Assembly (NCBI RefSeq): GCF_028694895.1
Contig: NZ_JAQVKA010000010.1
Span: forward strand, 1-37,410
Direction of reading: 5' to 3'
Source: Sulfurimonas sp.
Lineage (GTDB): Bacteria; Campylobacterota; Campylobacteria; Campylobacterales; Sulfurimonadaceae
Length of the DNA stretch: 37,410 nucleotides
The notes beneath the pieces were generated by a model. That model was not told the origin of the DNA. It saw only the letters and a program-made list of their open reading frames with translations, and did not search any database. The position numbers and the translations under genes were made by a program. Every line of letters begins with the position of its first letter. Position 1 is the first letter of the stretch. Shown piece after piece: positions 33,101 through 37,410 of the stretch.

Positions 33101-34348
33101 CTAGCTTAAATAGGGAGTTAGCACCTTTGGAATAGTGATGCTTCCATCCTCATTTTGGAAGTTCTCCATAATGGCTACAAGAGTTCTACCAACCGCTAAA
33201 GATGAGCCGTTTAGTGTGTGAACAAATGAGTTTTTATCACCGTCTTTAAAACGGATTTTTGCTCGTCTTGCTTGGAATTCTCTTGTGTTACTTACAGAAC
33301 TTATTTCGCGATATGTGTTTTGTCCAGGGAGCCACACTTCAAGGTCAATCGTTTTAGCCGCACCAAATCCTAAATCTCCACCACATAGTCTAACAAGACG
33401 GTGAGGAAGTTCAAGCGCGCTTAGTAGATCTGAAGCGGTTTGCACCATTTCATCAAAGATCTCATCACTCTGCTGTGGTTTAGTGATACTTACTAGCTCA
33501 ACTTTATGAAACTGATGCTGTCTTATCATCCCTCTTGTATCTCTTCCAGCCGCACCTGCTTCTTTTCTAAAGCATGATGTGTAAGCCGTCATTTTTATAG
33601 GAAGCTGATTTGCAGCCAATATCTCATCTTGATAAAGGTTTGTTACTGGAACTTCTGCTGTTGGTATTAAAAAAAGTTCTTGATCTTGGAGTTTATAAAG
33701 GTCATCTTCAAACTTTGGAAGTTGTCCAGTGCCTTCTAGTGCTGCACGGTTTACAATAGATGGAACACTAACCTCGTCAAAACCTCTCTTAGAGTTAAAG
33801 TTAAGCATAAAGTTTATAAGCGCTCTCTCTAGCTTCGCACCCATTCCAAAAGAGACGCTAAAACGACTAGTCGCAAGTTTTACACCTCTCTCAAAATCTA
33901 TCCAACCATTTTGCTCAGCCAGTTCCCAATGCTCTTTTGGAGTAAAAGAAAACTCTCGTGGAGTGAGAACTTTTTTTATCTCTACATTGTCATTTTCATC
34001 TTTACCCTCAGGAACGTCATCATCTGGAATATTTGGAATTGACATAGCCAGAGACTCAAGAGCTTCTTGCTTTATGCGTTGAGTCTCAAGCGCTTCGGAG
34101 ATTTTGATTTTGTTCTCATCTACTTTTGCTTTGAGCTCAGTCGTATCTTTGCCCTCTTTTTTGTAGATACCAAAATCTTTACTCATGCTGTTTTGTGCTG
34201 CTTGAAGAGTTTCGTACAGGGCTTTTGCAACTTTTAACTCTTCATTTTTTATCTTTAAATTCTCAAGCAACTCGGCATCAACGCCTTTACGAGATAGTTT
34301 ATTGCTTATTGTTTGAAAATCTTTTTGTAGTAGTTTTAAATCAATCAT
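33101..34348 (-). CDS. serS: Seryl-tRNA synthetase
   Basis: 415 residues. An N-terminal long antiparallel coiled coil (about 30-100) that grips the tRNA long arm, then the class II core: motif 1 around [25 protein letters not shown] (described, conserved GTGQLP), motif 2 [26 protein letters not shown] (key RKEAG and RQHQF), and motif 3 [20 protein letters not shown] precedes the ATG. It lies between an MTHFR-family gene (13 bases) and the PflB-like gene (50 bases) on the same strand. Confidence 0.98.
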   Translation of the reverse strand: MIDLKLLQKDFQTISNKLSRKGVDAELLENLKIKNEELKVAKALYETLQAAQNSMSKDFGIYKKEGKDTTELKAKVDENKIKISEALETQRIKQEALESLAMSIPNIPDDDVPEGKDENDNVEIKKVLTPREFSFTPKEHWELAEQNGWIDFERGVKLATSRFSVSFGMGAKLERALINFMLNFNSKRGFDEVSVPSIVNRAALEGTGQLPKFEDDLYKLQDQELFLIPTAEVPVTNLYQDEILAANQLPIKMTAYTSCFRKEAGAAGRDTRGMIRQHQFHKVELVSITKPQQSDEIFDEMVQTASDLLSALELPHRLVRLCGGDLGFGAAKTIDLEVWLPGQNTYREISSVSNTREFQARRAKIRFKDGDKNSFVHTLNGSSLAVGRTLVAIMENFQNEDGSITIPKVLTPYLS

Positions 34349-34361
34349 TTTTATCCTTAAA

Positions 34362-35273
34362 CTATATTAATATATCGCGAGCTAGTTGAAACTGGTTTGC
34401 ACTCATGAGATGAATCTTTGGATGGAGCTTTTTTAGACCTAAGAAGAGATTCTTACTAAGTTCAAATCCAACTCTATACTCTTCATCACTCCCTTTTTCA
34501 TGTGCTTCTCTGAGTAACTCTATCCACTCATTTGGTACATTTATCCCTGGAACGTGAGCTGATAAAAACTGAGCAGTACGAAGTTTTGTGATAGGAAAAA
34601 TTCCTAAAATAAGTTCAGCATTTTTGTTTTCATTGCTGTTATGATTGTTCGCAGCATCTTTTAGTTCAAGTAGGAGTTTTGCACTCTGTATATCATAAAC
34701 TGGCTGCGTGATTATCCCCAAAGCTCCATGCTTTATCTTCTTTTGCATCTTCTTTTGAAGTGTTTTTGGGTTTTTAGCATAAGAGTTCACAACAGCAAAT
34801 GGATAAATCTCGCGAGGCTGATGTGCTAAAGGCTTACCTGCAAAATCAATACCACTATTAAAACATGCAACAATCTCTAAAAGGAGTGTGCTATCAGCTT
34901 CAAAAACACCTTTTGTGTGAGGTTGATCTGATATGGTTGCAGGGTCTCCTGTAAGTGCTAAAATGGCTCTAACATCAACTTCGTTTGAGCCTAGTAGGTC
35001 TGATTGAAGAGCTATTTTATTTCTATCACGCATACTCATTGTTGCAATTGCTGGCTTGTTAAATCTATCTTGGAGCATCTTTGCAGCAAAGAGAGAGTTG
35101 TACTTTAGCTTTGCTAGAGGGTTGTCTGTTGTTGTAAAGCCATCCACTAGTTTATCTAACCCTAACTCCGCTATTGTCTCTATTATTGGCGAGAAAATTG
35201 GTGAGTGTGATGGTGTCGTCTCAAGTGTTATATAAGTGTCGTTTTTTAGTTTATTTATGAGTTCATCAAACAA
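34362..35273 (-). CDS. Methylenetetrahydrofolate reductase family protein (YitJ-type)
   Basis: About 303 residues from a TTG at 35273 that has AGGA six bases upstream; the frame is open to a TTG at 35303 without [13 protein letters not shown] (with the family Glu), [18 protein letters not shown] and ILALTGDPA place it in the FAD-binding MTHFR barrel, closest in pattern to the reductase half of Bacillus YitJ rather than E. coli MetF. It would reduce methylene-THF to methyl-THF for methionine synthesis. It heads a run with serS; the divergent serB begins 54 bases away. Confidence 0.82.
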   Translation of the reverse strand: MFDELINKLKNDTYITLETTPSHSPIFSPIIETIAELGLDKLVDGFTTTDNPLAKLKYNSLFAAKMLQDRFNKPAIATMSMRDRNKIALQSDLLGSNEVDVRAILALTGDPATISDQPHTKGVFEADSTLLLEIVACFNSGIDFAGKPLAHQPREIYPFAVVNSYAKNPKTLQKKMQKKIKHGALGIITQPVYDIQSAKLLLELKDAANNHNSNENKNAELILGIFPITKLRTAQFLSAHVPGINVPNEWIELLREAHEKGSDEEYRVGFELSKNLFLGLKKLHPKIHLMSANQFQLARDILI

Positions 35274-35327
35274 AAAGCATCCTAAATGGGTATAATTGCG
35301 CAATTATAACAGATAGGGAAGTAATAT

Positions 35328-35951
35328 ATGTTGAAATTGGCTGTATTTGATTTTGATTCTACGCTCATGGATGGCGAGACTATAGATTTTTTTGCACAAG
35401 AGCTTGGACTTGGCGAGAAGGTGAGTAAAATTACTGAAGCTGCCATGAGTGGAGAGCTTGATTTCTTTGAGTCTTTACAACAAAGAGTAGGCCTACTTAA
35501 GGGCCTTGAGTATAGTGTAGTAGAGAGAATTAGCCAAAATCTGCCATATATGAAGGGCGCACAAGAGACGATTAAAGAGCTAAAGAGCAGAGGTATGAAA
35601 GTTGTCTGCTTTAGCGGTGGATTTAGAAGTGCAACTGGATATGCTAAAAATATTTTAGGATATGATGCAGATTTCTCAAACGTGTTGCACCATAAAAATC
35701 AGATTCTTACAGGCTTAGTAGGTGGAGACATGATGTTTAACTACTCAAAAGGTGACATGTTGACTCGCTTACAAGGCCTGCTTGGAGTACAAGAGAGTGA
35801 GACACTTGTTTGTGGAGATGGAGCAAATGATCTCTCAATGTTTGCTCATGCTGGGACGAGAGTTGCTTTTTGTGCAAGAGAGATACTTAAAAAAGAGGCA
35901 AATATAGTGATTGAGACAAAAGATTTAACGCAAATTTTGGAGAAGATATAG
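35328..35951 (+). CDS. serB: Phosphoserine phosphatase
   Basis: 207 residues, the HAD catalytic domain alone, without the ACT-like N-terminus of E. coli SerB. Motif I is DFDSTL (Asp8, Asp10), motif II FSGGF, motif III Lys near SKGDML, and motif IV GDGANDLSMF. It gives serine from phosphoserine. AGGGAAGTAATAT precedes the ATG. The stop overlaps the next GTG by one base. Confidence 0.93.
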   Translation: MLKLAVFDFDSTLMDGETIDFFAQELGLGEKVSKITEAAMSGELDFFESLQQRVGLLKGLEYSVVERISQNLPYMKGAQETIKELKSRGMKVVCFSGGFRSATGYAKNILGYDADFSNVLHHKNQILTGLVGGDMMFNYSKGDMLTRLQGLLGVQESETLVCGDGANDLSMFAHAGTRVAFCAREILKKEANIVIETKDLTQILEKI

Positions 35952-36271
35952 TGCTAAAAAATAGTATTTGGAGACAGTATAACAGTGAAAACAATTTTAG
36001 AGAGTTGTTGGCAAATTTTTGTAAAATCAACGAAATTGATTTGATAGAAGATGATAAGACTCTTTATAATGTGCTAAAGGCAAAGCTAACAAAAAAAGAG
36101 CTTAAGCTCTTTGCTATGGATAGCGCGGCCGCGAGTGATGAGATTATAAAGGTTGAGTTTTCTTATAGTGATGAAGAGTTGAAAAATGCAAAGTTCAAGC
36201 TCTATAAAAAATTAAAGCAAGACAAAGTAAGGCTAAACTTTAAAGCTAGTTCTGTAGAAGCTTTTGAGTAA
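35951..36271 (+). CDS. Hypothetical protein, 106 residues
   Basis: Starts with a GTG overlapping the serB stop (TAGTG); GGAGAAG lies eight bases upstream. The protein is charged and mostly helical (LTKKELKLFAMDSAAASDEIIKVE, shown in part: KKELKLF, DEIIKVE), with no signal peptide, membrane segment or cysteine pair. I do not recognise a family. Coupling to serB suggests coexpression but not shared function. It ends six bases from the convergent OmpA-domain gene. Confidence 0.7.
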   Translation: MLKNSIWRQYNSENNFRELLANFCKINEIDLIEDDKTLYNVLKAKLTKKELKLFAMDSAAASDEIIKVEFSYSDEELKNAKFKLYKKLKQDKVRLNFKASSVEAFE

Positions 36272-36277
36272 GCTAAT

Positions 36278-37410
36278 TTATAGAAGAATCTTAAATGAGA
36301 CTCTTCTTGACTTCTCTTTATCTTCATTATCTTGAACTATAACTCTCTTTGAAAAACTAAGACCGCTACCTTTTAAGAGCTCACTAAGCCATTTTTTTGT
36401 CTCTATGTTTTGTGTGTTAAATATATAGCTTATGGTTGAGAATGAACGCTTCATTGATAGTTCTGTATTGTTTATATAACCTTTTGAAAAATCACTACTT
36501 CCCCATTCACTTGATGTGTGCCCACTTACTTCAAGTGTTTTAAATAGCTCTTTGTTTTTCTTTAAAAACGGTAGTAACTTGAGACTAAATTTTTCTAAAA
36601 AAAGCTTTTGCGCTGAAGTAAGAACAAACTCTCCAACATTAAAGTAGAGGCTCTTATCAATAAGTTCTATACTCAAATCTTCTCTTATTTGTAGTTTTTT
36701 AGCTGCAATCTCATCTTTAAAAAGTTCTAAGAGTTGAGCATAAAAAGATGTAGTGGTTGTTTTTTGTGTGACTTGTACCATCTTTAGATTACTATCTAGT
36801 TTTACTATCCACATATTGCTCTCTTGAGACTCTTTATCTGTATGAATACCAGCTACTCCAATTTGAGAGTTATGTAAAATAGTAAGTGCATAAAAAGCGT
36901 CACGTGCATCAGATCCATAGTGCTCTTGCGTTAACAACTTAAACTTACTATCTAGAAGCATAGCAAGCCCGTCTGTGTTGTATGTATCTTCAACAACACC
37001 AACTCCGACTATTTTTCCATCAGAGAACTCTTTTATATCTTTTAGGACTGAGGCGTAATTTGTGTAAATAATCTTATCAAGAAGAATGTTTTTTTGTAAA
37101 TCTATCTTGAGTAATCTTATCTGCTCTTTGTTTAAATCATTTGCTTGAGAGAGCGATAGAACAAAGTTGTTATCTCTTAATTTAAGTATTTTATGTGCAG
37201 TTGTATTTTTCTCGCCCTTTATATCAAAGAGCCAAATCTTCTCTCCGTTTTGTGTAACTCTTAAGATGGTTGGAATCTTTGAGCTGCCACTACTTTTTTG
37301 ACCAAGTATAACGATAGAGCCATCTTCAGCCTCTACAGCGTCAATTCCGCTATCATCTTCAGGTGAGCCATACTTTTTACTCCACAGCAACTCGCCTCTA
37401 CTTGAAAATC
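36278..37410 (-). CDS. OmpA-domain protein with beta-propeller-like N-terminal repeats (cut by right edge)
   Basis: The frame stays open to the window edge (FSSRGELLWSKKYG before the first possible start), so the N-terminus is missing; 377 codons are visible. The visible N-terminal part has repeating strands such as LWSKKYGSPEDD, IVILGQK, KIWLFDIKG and EHYGSDARDAFY, like the repeats of bacterial propeller proteins. The C-terminal ~120 residues are an OmpA/MotB peptidoglycan-binding domain: LYFNVGEFVLT, LEVSGHTSSEWG and NNTELSMKRSFSTISYIF. It is probably an outer-membrane or periplasmic protein anchored to the wall; its partner is unknown. Confidence 0.72.
   Translation of the reverse strand, partial: FSSRGELLWSKKYGSPEDDSGIDAVEAEDGSIVILGQKSSGSSKIPTILRVTQNGEKIWLFDIKGEKNTTAHKILKLRDNNFVLSLSQANDLNKEQIRLLKIDLQKNILLDKIIYTNYASVLKDIKEFSDGKIVGVGVVEDTYNTDGLAMLLDSKFKLLTQEHYGSDARDAFYALTILHNSQIGVAGIHTDKESQESNMWIVKLDSNLKMVQVTQKTTTTSFYAQLLELFKDEIAAKKLQIREDLSIELIDKSLYFNVGEFVLTSAQKLFLEKFSLKLLPFLKKNKELFKTLEVSGHTSSEWGSSDFSKGYINNTELSMKRSFSTISYIFNTQNIETKKWLSELLKGSGLSFSKRVIVQDNEDKEKSRRVSFKILL

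Noticed and set aside
33729-34082. 117-codon antisense frame in serS
   Set aside because: serS is unambiguous over this stretch; the antisense product is Ser/Phe-rich and motif-free.
1-37410. CRISPR array, insertion sequence, prophage or toxin-antitoxin pair
   Set aside because: No regularly spaced repeats, transposase, integrase or recognisable pair was found; small neighbouring genes fit other roles better.

Overview
The window looks like chromosome of a Campylobacterota (epsilonproteobacterial) organism, most like the Sulfurimonas/Sulfuricurvum group. The basis is AT-rich, tightly packed coding; the block cheY-prmA-ftsH followed by a phosphatidylserine-decarboxylase-like gene; serS beside a PflB-like motor gene; a group III truncated haemoglobin resembling Campylobacter Ctb; a short glutamate 5-kinase without PUA domain; and nitric oxide reductase accessory genes. 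The genus is inference; no rRNA is present. No phage, insertion sequence or CRISPR array was seen.

Layout. 1-1259 (+): end of a nitric oxide reductase cluster (norQ, cut by the left edge, norE-like, norF-like). 1274-4594 (-): a periplasmic binding protein and a PAS/GGDEF/EAL sensor, a likely signalling pair. 4713-4788: tRNA-Val(GAC). 4949-6535: pckA. 6563-9122 (-): uvrB then a DedA-family gene. 9276-10494 (+): a short-chain dehydrogenase and a truncated haemoglobin; a decayed copy of the 5' end of uvrB lies between them, suggesting how the dehydrogenase arrived. 10483-11355 (-): radical SAM/SPASM protein. 11514-11645 (+): a 43-residue secreted peptide. 11718-17424 (-): a six-gene run of retropepsin-like zinc protease (RimB type), RimK ligase, M14/AstE-like metallohydrolase, M42/M20-like peptidase, MscS channel and CorA channel. 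17645-17887 (+): small acidic protein behind a palindromic promoter. 17930-18694 (-): proB. 18843-19293 (+): a coiled-coil protein and a ZapA-like protein. 19359-19435: tRNA-Arg(GCG).

19473-20614 (-): HPt protein overlapping trpA. 20691-23544 (+): panB, ruvB and an AI-2E-type transporter, tightly coupled. 23541-24431 (-): LpxL-type acyltransferase. 24533-30699 (+): PDC-domain membrane protein, hisH, hisA, cheY, prmA, ftsH and a PSD-like protein lacking its catalytic serine. 30708-35273 (-): MTHFR family, serS, PflB-like TPR protein. 35328-36271 (+): serB and an unknown small gene. 36278-37410 (-): an OmpA-domain protein cut by the right edge.

Most of the window is housekeeping. The parts that deserve attention are the rimB-rimK-peptidase-MscS-CorA operon, which links peptide ligation and hydrolysis with two ion channels; the uvrB remnant as a scar of gene insertion; the binding-protein/c-di-GMP pair; the PSD-like pseudoenzyme; and the palindrome plus leader frame before the small acidic gene. 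Several genes use TTG starts supported by good Shine-Dalgarno (SD) sequences, so several starts given here differ from the longest open frame. All family calls are from reading motifs, not from database searches.
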